Both the position numbers and the translations under genes were made by a program. From the NCBI RefSeq assembly GCF_018736045.1, contig NZ_CP076133.1, positions 1,922,001 to 1,986,000 of the forward strand: a stretch of DNA of 64,000 nucleotides, in the 5' to 3' direction. This document shows, piece after piece, positions 8,760-18,568 of the stretch (within the stretch, counting starts at the first letter, position 1; every line of letters starts with the position of its first letter). The notes beneath the pieces were generated by a model. It saw only the letters and a program-made list of their open reading frames with translations. It was not told the DNA's origin and ran no database searches. Source of the DNA: Flammeovirga yaeyamensis. Lineage in GTDB: Bacteria > Bacteroidota > Bacteroidia > Cytophagales > Flammeovirgaceae.

Positions 8760-8823
8760 GGGTTCTATATAACAATATACTAAATGTGATTTTATAAATT
8801 ACCGTGTGTTTCAAAGAGGTGTT

Positions 8824-8841
8824 GCGAAACGTTTTGTTTCC
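8824..8841. promoter_or_regulatory. possible LacI-type site upstream of galM
   Basis: GCGAAACGTTTTGTTTCC contains the AAACGTTT palindrome and the GAAAC/GTTTC inverted repeat. It is about 95 bp upstream of the galM ATG and recalls the AACGTT core of the galK operator. Weak evidence. Confidence 0.25.
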
Positions 8842-8936
8842 CATAAATGAATTCTGTTCAAAAAGTGAAACTCCTCTAAAATAGATGGTTAAAACTAAAA
8901 TCGTCAAACATTTTTTACTTCAAATGAAATGATATA

Positions 8937-9983
8937 ATGGAAACTACTCAAATTAAAAAACAACATTGGGGTGAGGTAGCAGGAAAAGAAGTGTTCTTGT
9001 ATACGTTGACCAACTCTGCGGGTTCTGAATTACAAATCACGAACTACGGAGGTATTATTGTAAGCTTCAAAACAGCTGATAAAGATGGTAACATCGGTGA
9101 AGTTGTTTTAGGTAAAGATACTTTAGAGCAATATCAAGAAAACCCTAGTTACTTGAACGTAATTGCGGGACGATTTGCCAACAGAATCTGTAAAGGTCAG
9201 TTTACTTTAGATGGCGTAGATTATCAATTGGCCGTTAATAATGGACCAAACTCTTTACACGGTGGCGCAAAAGGTTTCGATACTAAAGTATGGGAAATTG
9301 TTGAAGAAGGTGATCAATCACTTACCATCAAACACTTTAGCCCTGACGGTGAGGAAAACTACCCTGGTAACTTAACTGTTGTAGTTACTTATACCCTATC
9401 TGATGATAACGAGATTGTTATTGAGTATGCTGCTGAAACTGATAAGAAAACAGTAGTAAACTTAACGCAACATGCGTATTTCAACCTAAAAGGTGAAGGT
9501 TCTATCGTTGATCATGTATTGAAATTGAACTGTAATGCTTTCACTCCTTACGATGAAACTTGTATCCCTACAGGTGAAATCAGAGATGTAAAAGGCACTC
9601 CGTTTGACTTCACTTCTCCAAAAAGAATTGGTGATGAAATTGATTCTGAATATGAGCAAACTCAATTCGGTATTGGTTACGATCACAACCTAGTAATTAA
9701 CAAACCTCTTGGTGAATACGGTCTAATTGGTGAAGCTTATGAAGCGACTACAGGTAGAGCTATGGAAGCTTACACCACAGAACCTGGTATTCAATTCTAT
9801 ACTGGTAACTGGCTGGAAGGCGATCTAGGAAGAAATGGAGAGAAATTGATTAAGAGACAAGGATTCTGTTTCGAGGCTCAGCATTACCCTGATTCTCCTA
9901 ACAAACCGGAATTCCCATCTACGGAGTTAAATCCTGGTGAAACATATACTCAAAAAACAGTGTATAAGTTCTTCACAAAATAG
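8937..9983 (+). CDS. galM: aldose 1-epimerase (galactose mutarotase)
   Basis: It interconverts the alpha and beta anomers of galactose so that beta-galactose released by glycosidases can be used by galactokinase. The 348-residue protein has the family motifs: ITNYGGIIVSFKTADKDG near the N-terminus, NVIAGRFANRI, NNGPNSLHGG with the conserved His, VVNLTQHAYFNLKG with the catalytic-acid His, and a C-terminal Glu in CFEAQHYPDSPNKPEFPSTEL. There is no signal peptide, so it is cytoplasmic. It is the last of the four Leloir genes, separated from galE by 221 bp, and is followed by a terminator. Confidence 0.96.
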   Translation: METTQIKKQHWGEVAGKEVFLYTLTNSAGSELQITNYGGIIVSFKTADKDGNIGEVVLGKDTLEQYQENPSYLNVIAGRFANRICKGQFTLDGVDYQLAVNNGPNSLHGGAKGFDTKVWEIVEEGDQSLTIKHFSPDGEENYPGNLTVVVTYTLSDDNEIVIEYAAETDKKTVVNLTQHAYFNLKGEGSIVDHVLKLNCNAFTPYDETCIPTGEIRDVKGTPFDFTSPKRIGDEIDSEYEQTQFGIGYDHNLVINKPLGEYGLIGEAYEATTGRAMEAYTTEPGIQFYTGNWLEGDLGRNGEKLIKRQGFCFEAQHYPDSPNKPEFPSTELNPGETYTQKTVYKFFTK

Positions 9984-10009
9984 ATATACGAGTTAATTTT
10001 TCAAAGAAG

Positions 10010-10038
10010 AGCCATCCCAGAAAGGGTTGGCTTTTTTT
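10010..10038 (+). terminator. terminator after galM
   Basis: AGCCATCCC (10010-10018) pairs with GGGTTGGCT (10024-10032) with one mismatch, followed by seven T. Confidence 0.75.
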
Positions 10039-10086
10039 ATATTTCTAGTATATTTATGCTTCTAAAAAGTAAACTATTTGACAAAC

Positions 10087-10845
10087 ATGAAAGCTCTATT
10101 TCTTTTTTTATTATTGTTTCCACTCATTATTTCTGCACAAATAACTGATCAAAGAAATAAATTAGTATCACAAAAGTTTTCTCTCAAAATATCAGTTCAA
10201 ACAAAAGAGAATGAGAAAAGAGATATTTCTGGTAAATATGTAAAAGGCACTTTACATCTAAAAAACTCTAAACTTACAGGTTACATTAAAATCAAAGAAT
10301 CATTCGGTACGAGTACTTATAAAAGTAAATACGATACACTTAGAAAAACAATGTACTATGAGTCTGATTCTATGACCATATGGGATCTTTTTAAAAATAA
10401 ATATCGACTTTTTCATATAACCGGTTTTGAACAAAAAGTGCTATTTAAACCCACACTAGATGCACCCTCCCAACAACTTCAAGCTTACAGGTGTAAATCA
10501 TTTATAGATGAAAATCAAAACTATTTCGGAATAGTAAAAATACCTATATCCGACTCTAAAAAAATGAGTGTTTTTAGCTATAGGATTGTTCATGGAGTAA
10601 TTGATATGTATACAGTGAACTTTAATAACAAACAGCTTTTTATAGTTAAAAGAGATTATTTTGAACAAATATTGACTACATCAAAAACAGAATTGAAAGA
10701 GGTGCTTACACATCTATTCTACGATGATCCAGAACTAAAAAAAGAAATTGATAAGTATAAAAAACGATTTACTAAAGAGTATATCACTTCCATGATTTTA
10801 AAGTACAATCAAAAGCATAAAAAAGAACTAAATACGATTAATTAA
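10087..10845 (+). CDS. hypothetical secreted protein
   Basis: The start is the ATG at 10087, which gives a clean signal peptide (MKALFLFLLLFPLIISAQ). The mature part, about 235 residues, is Lys/Tyr rich. It opens with beta-strand-like segments (SGKYVKGTLHLKNSKLTGYIKIKESFGTS in the visible order) and ends in a Lys-rich helical tail. I do not recognise a family. It lies alone between the galM terminator and a convergent gene. The frame is long, starts with a good signal sequence and has no competing frame, so it is probably real. Confidence 0.6.
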   Translation: MKALFLFLLLFPLIISAQITDQRNKLVSQKFSLKISVQTKENEKRDISGKYVKGTLHLKNSKLTGYIKIKESFGTSTYKSKYDTLRKTMYYESDSMTIWDLFKNKYRLFHITGFEQKVLFKPTLDAPSQQLQAYRCKSFIDENQNYFGIVKIPISDSKKMSVFSYRIVHGVIDMYTVNFNNKQLFIVKRDYFEQILTTSKTELKEVLTHLFYDDPELKKEIDKYKKRFTKEYITSMILKYNQKHKKELNTIN

Positions 10846-10878
10846 ACATCAAGATTTCTGTTTCTAAAAGTCTATATT

Positions 10879-12249
10879 TTAGTTCTTCTTTATTGATACA
10901 TCAAACGATTTTTCAACGATTAATTCATCCTTTTCATCAAATGCACGTATTGTATATTCTCCCTCAATCAATTCCTCCAAGCTATCAAAATGCCACCCTA
11001 AGAATATGTTGGAATGACTAAATCCATTCTGCTTCCATTCTGTTAATCCTTCTTCTAACCTTCCACTTTCTAGTTTTATAGGATGAGATATTTTTACTGT
11101 GTGATTCAGAATAGTCGAAGATTTATCATAATCATTAGATGTGAAACGTAATCCAACATAAGATTTTAAAGGTACTTCTACTTTTTCTGTCTCTTTGATT
11201 AATATCGGTTCAATGGTGGTTTTACTTTCAAATCTTTCTTCTGGAGTAGTAACTCCTAACATTTTATATAACCCAAAATCGACAATTTTATACCTTTCAT
11301 TATTCACCTTTAATTGATATTTATCGATCAAAAACCTTGCATGCTCCCTAAGTTTTTTAGTGTGATGTCCTTTAAATTCTAGGATTTTGTGATGATACTC
11401 TTTAAGATGCACCATAATCGATAACATCGTTTTCTGGATCTCAATACTTTCTTTTTTAATTAAATTAATAGCATCTACTTTTTTAAAAATCTGGTAATAA
11501 ATATTAGGCTGCGACAACTTCTTATACTTAATAAAATACTTAAATATTGTTGCATACTCCACCTTGCTATTTACTAGCATATTATAGTATTCTTGATCAA
11601 GTATATCTAAGTTTAAATCCAACGAATCCGCTGAAATAAGACCTAAAATATAAAGTAACCTAGATTGATAGATCAAAGGTAGTTCATCAAAAAATGTCTT
11701 GATAGGTACTTCTGAGTAATCATCATTTTGATTAAAGACCGTCTGATTAATTCCATACTTACAGATGCTTTGAATTTCATTTTCATCACCACCCAACATT
11801 AAAAATGAATTAATTGATCTTCTCCATTTTGTCTTGTAATCCACCTTAATATCATAAAGCATAGTATTTAGAAATGCTTCATTATTTTGGCAATCATTCC
11901 ATTTGATATAATCACATAAAAAACCTTCAGCCTTTAATCTATTCTTATAAAATTCAGGAAAATTGTTGAAGATGAATTCTTTTTGAAGTTTTCTATCAAA
12001 ATACTCTAGAAGTAACTCCGTTTGATTTTTTTCTGGTTTCGTCGATCCTACTACCTTTTTGGCCTCAGAAAATAATTGGTTTTGTAGTCGGTATGGAAGT
12101 TTATAAATCCCTTCCTTAAGCAGTTTTTGATTTGGGATACATTTGCTCTTAAAACTGTATGCCAATTTCCTTGTACCCTGCCAAATACCTAATAAGTTTT
12201 TATATTCCAAATCAGTTTTGGGATCACAAGATTGATAAAATTGTTTCAT
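10879..12249 (-). CDS. unrecognised protein with DUF3859-like C-terminus
   Basis: The first ATG in this frame is at 12249, preceded by AAGAAGGA, a good ribosome-binding site; the frame upstream of it only offers TTG codons. The protein has about 456 residues. The first 330 are Lys/Leu/Tyr-rich, mostly helical and unrecognised. The last 120 residues (from VPLKSYVGLRFTSNDYDK to FDVSIKKN) resemble the DUF3859 type: a strand-rich module with FLGWHFDSLEELIEGEYTIR and a closing KSFDVSI. That match is from memory of the family pattern, so moderate at best. No signal peptide or membrane segment is seen. Two tiny frames (12224-12322 and 12369-12515) lie just upstream on the same strand. Confidence 0.5.
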   Translation of the reverse strand: MKQFYQSCDPKTDLEYKNLLGIWQGTRKLAYSFKSKCIPNQKLLKEGIYKLPYRLQNQLFSEAKKVVGSTKPEKNQTELLLEYFDRKLQKEFIFNNFPEFYKNRLKAEGFLCDYIKWNDCQNNEAFLNTMLYDIKVDYKTKWRRSINSFLMLGGDENEIQSICKYGINQTVFNQNDDYSEVPIKTFFDELPLIYQSRLLYILGLISADSLDLNLDILDQEYYNMLVNSKVEYATIFKYFIKYKKLSQPNIYYQIFKKVDAINLIKKESIEIQKTMLSIMVHLKEYHHKILEFKGHHTKKLREHARFLIDKYQLKVNNERYKIVDFGLYKMLGVTTPEERFESKTTIEPILIKETEKVEVPLKSYVGLRFTSNDYDKSSTILNHTVKISHPIKLESGRLEEGLTEWKQNGFSHSNIFLGWHFDSLEELIEGEYTIRAFDEKDELIVEKSFDVSIKKN

Positions 12250-12368
12250 TTCCTTCTTTAAAAGACAGTACACTGATTGGGTTATATTCAAGAATAAATT
12301 TAGTATCAAATTCTTTGTTCATAATTATCTAATTGATAGTAAAAAAAGAAGAGAGAACATAGCTAGTT

Positions 12369-12515
12369 TTAATAGCTGTTACATTTCATGTCCTCCATAG
12401 AGGTATAGTTTGCTAAAATTTCAATAACTGCTTCTTCTGAAATGTAAAGACTATTAGGGTCGCATACGTAGTTTAAAAAATGTACTTCTTGGAGTACTTG
12501 TGTATCTAACATCAT
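12369..12515 (-). CDS. small ORF, 48 residues, upstream of the DUF3859-like gene
   Basis: Starting at ATG-ATG (12515), the frame reads MMLDTQVLQEVHFLNYVCDP, continues with an acidic stretch (YISEEAVIEILANYTSMED) and ends at TAA 12369. The start follows an AATTTTTTTATG stretch and sits 17 nt from a strong hairpin (12533-12559). The predicted helix is amphipathic, with two cysteines. It may be a real short protein or only a chance frame. I do not recognise it. Confidence 0.3.
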   Translation of the reverse strand: MMLDTQVLQEVHFLNYVCDPNSLYISEEAVIEILANYTSMEDMKCNSY

Positions 12516-12532
12516 AAAAAAATTATTTGTTG

Positions 12533-12559
12533 ATCAATAAGGTACAATACCTTATTGAT
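12533..12559. repeat. 12-bp perfect hairpin
   Basis: ATCAATAAGGTA (12533-12544), loop CAA, TACCTTATTGAT (12548-12559). Reading the minus strand, it is followed by an A/T-rich stretch containing seven T and then the small ORF start, so it may be a leader or operator element. Confidence 0.5.
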
Positions 12560-12707
12560 AGTTAGTATTTATAGAGTAAAAATTAGTTTTTGGGCTAATA
12601 GGTATTGAATCTTGGATTATACTTGCTAATTAAGGTACTACACTTTTACATTGTTGTTTGTACAAATCCCTTTCAATCTGTTGTATTTGCCAACTCAAAA
12701 GGAAAAG

Positions 12708-12737
12708 TTGTTAGTCTACAACAATGAAGTATGTTTG
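12708..12737 (+). promoter_or_regulatory. promoter-like TTG-N19-TATGTTTG
   Basis: TTG at 12708-12710 is followed by a 19-nt spacer and TATGTTTG at 12730-12737, matching the Bacteroidota TTG/TAnnTTTG pattern with ideal spacing. No protein gene follows on this strand for more than 500 nt. Confidence 0.35.
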
Positions 12738-12881
12738 ATAAGTTAGAGTAATGCTAGTATTTGAATAATTGTTGGTTTCTAAATCATCGACATGTTCGTT
12801 TCTATAAAATATTTTTTTCTGGTATTTTAAATTTGTAATATATCTTTTGTCCAATTAATAATATTAGGTTGAAGTTAATAT

Positions 12882-12940
12882 GCCACTTTTGTCATTATTG
12901 CTTCAACAGCAATAAATGAAACTAATAATGCAAAAGTGGC
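12882..12940. repeat. nested stem-loop, 17-bp outer stem
   Basis: GCCACTTTTGtCATTATT (12882-12899) pairs with AATAATGCAAAAGTGGC (12924-12940) with a one-base bulge. Inside it ATTGCT and AGCAAT form a second hairpin around tcaac, so two alternative folds are possible. Confidence 0.55.
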
Positions 12941-13282
12941 GTAGTCTACTCGACTTATTATATTGTCAAATAGTTTATGGGTAAGAAAAGTTAGTCAGTC
13001 TAATATTTTAATAGTATGTAATCAATTTTTATCTTAATTATATCTGCTTATTCGAATCTTTATCTGTTCGCCTTAATGATGATACAAATGTAAAAGGTCC
13101 GTTTCGAAAACATCAACTAAAATTTATAAGTGTAATGCATTAATTGATAAGTGTTGTATTTTATAAAAAAGTGTCATTTCAGAAGCGATATCCTTTAATA
13201 ACTCATAATAGATTTTTAAATCAATTCTAGTCCCTCGATATTCAAGATAGATGAACACTATTTGACTAACGACAAACTATAA

Positions 13283-15124
13283 ATGAAAATTTTTTATTCT
13301 GTATTACTACTGTTTCTTAGCTCATTCATATATGCTCAAAACTTGAGTAATGAATAATTTGAGGAGATAAATGATAGTATACGAAAAGGAGCGGATTGGT
13401 CGACAAATAAAAAAATTGATCGTTTACTCCTTAGTAATAGCAATACAAAGTATGATAGTGCAAGATTGCATTATTTAAAGGGACTTTTTGAGGCCGACAA
13501 TAGTAATAATCAAGAAGCTACATTTTTTTTAAAAAAATCATTAACGTATTTCGTTGATGAAAACGACTTATTGTTCGAAGCTAAAATCCGTTTGGCTTTA
13601 TCTCGTATTTACGCCGACGAAGAATTATTTGTTGAATCGAGTGCAGAATTATTTAAAGCCAGAAACAATGCCATCGAAATAGATGACAAGATCCTTACTG
13701 CAAAAATTTTAGAAAGCCTTGCACATCTCTTTTATAAACGGGGAGATATAGGGCAATCTTTAATTGAGTTAGAAAAAGTCATTCCTTATTATTTGGAATT
13801 TAATGATAGCGTAAAGCTGTCTAGAATCTGTAATAATCTAGCTGTACTGCATAAAAACAACGGTGATTATGAAAAAGCGATCGCCTATAATGTACAATCT
13901 TTGGATTACGGAATCTCTTATAACAACAAATGGGAAGTATCGCAATCCTATAACAACATTGGTACTAATTACTTAAATATGTATTTAGAAACCGATAGTT
14001 TACACTTTGCCGATATGGCTATTTGGTACTATAATAAAGCAGCAAAATTAAAGAAATTATATCCTCATAAATGGAATAATGCTTTAACTAATTTAGAGGA
14101 AGTGTATAATGCTTTGGGTGAAGGTGATCTTGCTGCACAGTACGAAAAAGAACTGATAAAACATACATACAACGATCCAAAGTATATGCAAATTATCTAT
14201 CAGAAAAGTTTAAAATTTGCAATACTAAACAAAGAAACTGATAAGGCATTAATGTATTATTCTAAGTTGGATTCAGTTGAACAAATCTTAAAAGAAAAGA
14301 TCTCTTACGATTTTGAACAGATGCTAAATACACAAAACCAACTGTTTGAGACAGAAAGAGAAAAAGCGAAAATAAAAAAGGAAGAAGAAGAAAAACGTTT
14401 AGAAGCTGAACGAGCTTTCGAAAAAGTTTTACTTACTTTAATAGCTGTTGTTGTGGGTGGTGTCATTCTCTTTTTGATATCAATGTTGTACTATAAAAAC
14501 GTCAAACATAGAAATGAAAAAGAGCGAAATAAATTAAAAAACACCATACTAAGAAATCAAATGAATCCACATTTTATCTTTAATGTATTAACTGCAATAC
14601 AAAATACATTGTTTGATAATGATCCTTTGATTACTTCCTCCTATATATCAAGATTTGCCAAATTAATTCGTCAGAATTTTGATTTAACTCACAAAGAAAA
14701 AATCACTTTGTCGGAAGACCTGAGTGCTTTAAATAATTATATTGAAACCCAACGTATTCGTTTTGGCAACAAGTTTAATTATCGTTTATCGGTTGCCGAA
14801 GAAATTGATATCGACACTTGTCAGATTCCTCCCATGATGTTACAACCTTTATGTGAAAATGCAATAGAACATGGTCTTAGAAAAATCCAAGCTGACGGAT
14901 TCTTAGAAGTCAAAATTTCTAAGAAACAAAATAAGTTATTGTTCGAAGTAATTGATAATGGTGTGGGTTATCAAAAAACGATCACCGATGGAAAAGAACA
15001 TTCATTTTCTGTTTTAAAATCAAGACTTTCCTTAGCTGATAAAGGCGATGAACTATCTCTTAAAATAGAAAACCGAAAGGATACAAAGGGAACTATTGTC
15101 CGTTTTTCTTATACACTAAACTAA
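13283..15124 (+). CDS. LytS-type sensor histidine kinase with TPRs; in-frame stop after the signal peptide
   Basis: From the ATG at 13283 the frame gives a perfect signal peptide (MKIFYSVLLLFLSSFIYAQ), then NLSNE and a TAA at 13355-13357. It then continues in the same frame without another stop to 15124. After the stop the frame has no ATG for about 170 codons, only a TTG at 13466, so the downstream part has no good start of its own. It encodes TPR repeats (about residues 40-230 from the TTG), a coiled coil (295-318), one membrane helix (321-342), the His_kinase domain with NQMNPHFIFN (phospho-acceptor His369) and an ATPase domain with PLCENAIEHG and DNGVG. The response regulator follows six bases later. 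Either a nonsense mutation, a sequence error or readthrough. Confidence 0.75.
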
Positions 15125-15130
15125 ACAAAC

Positions 15131-15880
15131 ATGATATACAAAGTAGTTATTATCGAAGACGAGTTTAATGCACAAGAGGCATTAAAGAAGATGCTTAAAC
15201 TTTTGTATCCTTCTATTGAGATAGTGGGTGTATTTCCATCCATTCAGAAAGGGGTAAATTATTTAAAAACATCTCCTTCTATAGATTTAATCTTCCTTGA
15301 TATTGAATTAGAAGATGGCAATAGTTTCGAGTTATTACAACAACTTACCGATATCGATTTTAAAATAATCTTTACAACAGGAATGGACACTTATGCTATT
15401 GATGCAATCAAACACAATGCTGTCGATTACCTCTTAAAACCCATTGATCCTCTTGAATTAAAGTCAGCTGCTGATAAAGCTTTTCATCAAATTAATGAGA
15501 CAAAAAAAGCCAGAGAAATTCTCTCAAAATTTGAGGAAGATCAAAAAGTTAAACTGCAAAAAGTAATCGTAAAAACTTCTGATAATACTTATTTTATTGA
15601 TGCTGAAACAATCATTATGTTTGAATCCGAAGGGGCTTATACAAAGATTACCTGTTTAGATCAAACCATTTTAGCCTCCAAGAACCTTAAGCATTTTGAG
15701 TGTATGGAAGAACTTCAATCCTTCATTAGAGTGCATCATTCCTTTTTGGTTAACCCAAAACATATCATCAATTTAAGTAAATCCAAAGTAGACTTATCCA
15801 ACGGTCATGAGGCGAAAATTTCTGTGAGAAAGTATGGGCAAGTGGTGCAAAGATTGAATGAAAATAAGGCTTTCGTCTAA
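15131..15880 (+). CDS. LytTR-family response regulator
   Basis: This 249-residue protein has an N-terminal receiver domain. The acidic pocket IIEDE is at residues 7-11, the phospho-acceptor is Asp57 in DLIFLDIEL, and Lys103 lies in DYLLKPID. A LytTR DNA-binding domain occupies residues 140-245 (VKTSDNTYFIDAETIIMFES, LNPKHIINLSKSKVDL-type end). It follows the LytS-type kinase by six bases, so the two form a standard two-component pair that should bind direct repeats upstream of its targets. The targets are unknown. If the kinase is truly broken, this regulator may be unphosphorylated or rely on another donor. Confidence 0.92.
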   Translation: MIYKVVIIEDEFNAQEALKKMLKLLYPSIEIVGVFPSIQKGVNYLKTSPSIDLIFLDIELEDGNSFELLQQLTDIDFKIIFTTGMDTYAIDAIKHNAVDYLLKPIDPLELKSAADKAFHQINETKKAREILSKFEEDQKVKLQKVIVKTSDNTYFIDAETIIMFESEGAYTKITCLDQTILASKNLKHFECMEELQSFIRVHHSFLVNPKHIINLSKSKVDLSNGHEAKISVRKYGQVVQRLNENKAFV

Positions 15881-16064
15881 GTTTAGATAATATACAATCA
15901 CATATTAAGTAGAAGGGGTAAATTATGCACTAAATTTTGGAATGAATAATAATATTGACTCCGAATAAGCTTGCTGAATAGTTTATTCTATTTCTTTAGG
16001 ATTTTTCCCATGATTGCGTAAAACAATAACCAAAATAACTTGAAAGACTATTTGATTTTAACTA

Positions 16065-16097
16065 AAAAAAGGTGCCACATTAATTGAAGTGACACCC
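16065..16097 (-). terminator. terminator of the S9 peptidase gene
   Basis: On the minus strand GGTGTCAC...GTGGCACC (with one G-U pair) is followed by a run of T (the A run at 16065-16071 on plus). Confidence 0.75.
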
Positions 16098-16132
16098 CAT
16101 ATATTTTCTCTAGAATTCAGGAAAATTTGAAT

Positions 16133-18568
16133 CTATTTATTCTCCAAAGACTTCTTATTCTTTACATGTTTCTCCAACCACTGATCTTGTTCCCATAACA
16201 AGTGAAGAATACTTTCTTTCGATCTGTATCCATGACTCTCTTTGGGTAACATCACCAATCGAACAGTTGCTCCAAGACCTTTTAGGGCATTAAAATAACG
16301 TTCGCTTTGCATAGGGTAAGTTCCCGAATTATTATCCGCTTCACCATGCACCAATAACAAAGGTTGATTCATTTTATCGGCATGCATAAATGGCGACATT
16401 TTATAATAAACATTAGGTGCTTCCCAATAATTTCTTTCTTCGCTTTGGAATCCAAAAGGTGTTAACGTTCTATTGTATGCACCACTTCTTGCAATACCCG
16501 CAGCAAATAAATCTGAGTGGGAAAGTAAATTAGCTACCATAAAAGCACCGTAACTATGACCTCCAACGGCTACTCTTTCTCTATCGATATAACCTAAATT
16601 GTCAACAGCATCAATCGCTGCTTTTGCATTTGCAACTAATTGTTTTCTAAACGAATCATTCGGTTCTTCATCACCTTCTCCAACAATAGGGAAAGAAGCA
16701 TCGTCTAATACAACATATCCTCTTGTCACCCAATACACCATAGATCCATAATAAGGATAGGTAAACTCATTGGGGTTTTTAGTGCTTTGTGATGCACTCG
16801 ATTTATCTTTAAATTCAGTAGGATATGCCCACATAATCATTGGCATTTTCTCCTTTTTCTCCATATCATAACCCACTGGAAGATAAAGAGTAGCTGAAAG
16901 TTCCAAACCATCTTCACGCTTATAAGTAATCACTTCTTTGTGTACATCTTGAATACTTTTAAAAGGATTTTCAAATGCAGTAAGCTGAGTTAATTTCTTG
17001 TTCTTTATATTTCTGAAGAAATAATTTGGGTATTCTTTAGCAGATTCAATACGAACCAACAACTCTTTTTTCTTTGGATCATAATTTCTGATATCCTCAA
17101 TTTTATCTGTGTACGAGGATTGATAAATACGTTTTGTTTGTTGAGTTTTGATACTCATTTGATCTACAAAAGGAAATTGTCCCTCTTTAGAAAAACCATC
17201 ACCTATTCTAAATAATTGATCATTAACGATAGTCAATACTCTGCTACCCATTTCATTTCTTTCGGTAACAAAATTCCCTGGATCGCTATATCTATCTTGG
17301 TAATTTCTATCTGTTATTGTAATTGGTTTCTGAGAAGCATCCGAAGGATTAAAAAGGTACATTTTCATATTCCTAGTATTCCACCAATAATCATAAGCAA
17401 CTGCTACTTGATCATTACCCCAAGAAACACCATAAGATCTATTAATGGTTTTTACTAAAGATTTACCTTCACCTTTAAAAGGTGCTTCCAGCTCAAAAAT
17501 CTCATCTCTATATTCCACTTCATTTTCAGGATCACCACCATCAAGTGCCATCATATATGTAAGTGTAGATGGTTTATCATTTCTCCAACTAAAACTACGT
17601 TTACCTGTTCTTACGGCCATAAAACCTTGTGGTAGATCTTCTATTAATGGCACTTTTAAAAGTGTTTCCACTTCCTTACCTTCCTTCGTGTAAACCACGG
17701 TCTTCGATGGAAATCGGTTATAAGTGACTAAATATGAGAATGGCTTTTCAATAGTTTTAACCAAAACATAATTCCCGTCAGGAGAAAAATCTATAGAAGT
17801 ATATAAATTCCCTTCCAACCATTTTTCTTTCTTACCATCTAAAGATACTTTGTACATATCAGACATCGCTAACTGCTCAAAGTTATGCTCATCATTTTTA
17901 TTCTTTAGTAGGTCTTGATAGGTTCTATTCTGTGCTTTCTTACCATTATTTTCGGATATTGTTGGCCCAGTAGGTACAGCACTCTTCGTATTAATCAAAG
18001 CCTCTCTTTTTGATGATACCATTTTCACCAATAATGATTTACCATCTTCAAACCAATTGATCACATTACCCACATTTGCGTTCAAATTCGCATCGCTGAG
18101 CTTAGTCACTGTGGCCTTTTTTAAATCAAGAACCCAAAGCTCCACTCCCTCCAAAGTTGTATTGGTTAAAGCGATTTTTGTTTGATCGGGTGACCAACTA
18201 AAGTTGGTTAATTTTGGATTTTCAGGTAAGCCTTTTACCTCTAATAGAGTCGCTTTTTTATCCTTTAAACTTTTGATTTTTACGTTATTATAATAATTCA
18301 CCCTACTTCCAATATTTGTTTTCGGATCAATTCTAAGTCCTCCTAAACGTAATTCTTCTTTTGATAATTCTTCAATAGATTTGTAAGAATTTCTATACAA
18401 AAGAATCATCGTTTCTTTGGCATCATCTAGCAAAACACTAGGTGCTCTTGGTACGTCTACAAGTTCAAGAATTTCTTCGGGTGGTTTTTGATAACCTAGG
18501 TTATCTTGGCATAAAGCATTCGACAGCATGAATGTAAAAATAATGCTTAGGAAATATTTCATCATCAT
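16133..18568 (-). CDS. S9 family serine peptidase, glutamyl-endopeptidase-like
   Basis: This 811-residue secreted protein has a signal peptide (MMMKYFLSIIFTFMLSNALCQ), a beta-propeller region (about residues 90-530) and an alpha/beta-hydrolase catalytic domain. The triad is visible: Ser672 in VGGHSYGAFMVANLL, Asp745 in HGEADNNSGTYPMQSER and His779 in PKESHGYRSKES. The stretch GIARSGAYNRTLTPFGFQ is, from memory, nearly identical to plant and bacterial glutamyl endopeptidases of the S9D type, so I expect cleavage after Glu. It stands alone with its own terminator, divergent from an AraC regulator 231 bp away. Confidence 0.88.
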   Translation of the reverse strand: MMMKYFLSIIFTFMLSNALCQDNLGYQKPPEEILELVDVPRAPSVLLDDAKETMILLYRNSYKSIEELSKEELRLGGLRIDPKTNIGSRVNYYNNVKIKSLKDKKATLLEVKGLPENPKLTNFSWSPDQTKIALTNTTLEGVELWVLDLKKATVTKLSDANLNANVGNVINWFEDGKSLLVKMVSSKREALINTKSAVPTGPTISENNGKKAQNRTYQDLLKNKNDEHNFEQLAMSDMYKVSLDGKKEKWLEGNLYTSIDFSPDGNYVLVKTIEKPFSYLVTYNRFPSKTVVYTKEGKEVETLLKVPLIEDLPQGFMAVRTGKRSFSWRNDKPSTLTYMMALDGGDPENEVEYRDEIFELEAPFKGEGKSLVKTINRSYGVSWGNDQVAVAYDYWWNTRNMKMYLFNPSDASQKPITITDRNYQDRYSDPGNFVTERNEMGSRVLTIVNDQLFRIGDGFSKEGQFPFVDQMSIKTQQTKRIYQSSYTDKIEDIRNYDPKKKELLVRIESAKEYPNYFFRNIKNKKLTQLTAFENPFKSIQDVHKEVITYKREDGLELSATLYLPVGYDMEKKEKMPMIMWAYPTEFKDKSSASQSTKNPNEFTYPYYGSMVYWVTRGYVVLDDASFPIVGEGDEEPNDSFRKQLVANAKAAIDAVDNLGYIDRERVAVGGHSYGAFMVANLLSHSDLFAAGIARSGAYNRTLTPFGFQSEERNYWEAPNVYYKMSPFMHADKMNQPLLLVHGEADNNSGTYPMQSERYFNALKGLGATVRLVMLPKESHGYRSKESILHLLWEQDQWLEKHVKNKKSLENK

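Larger units (their letters stand above)
12516..13282. other. gene-poor stretch with hairpins, 767 bp
   Basis: No convincing protein gene is seen here. The stretch holds a 12-bp hairpin at 12533, a promoter-like pair at 12708-12737 and a nested stem-loop at 12882-12940, each listed separately. Confidence 0.5.

Noticed and set aside
10823-10887. AAGAACTAAA/TTTAGTTCTT inverted repeat as a bidirectional terminator
   Set aside because: The arms are 45 nt apart and inside both coding ends; the stem is too weak and there is no clear T run.
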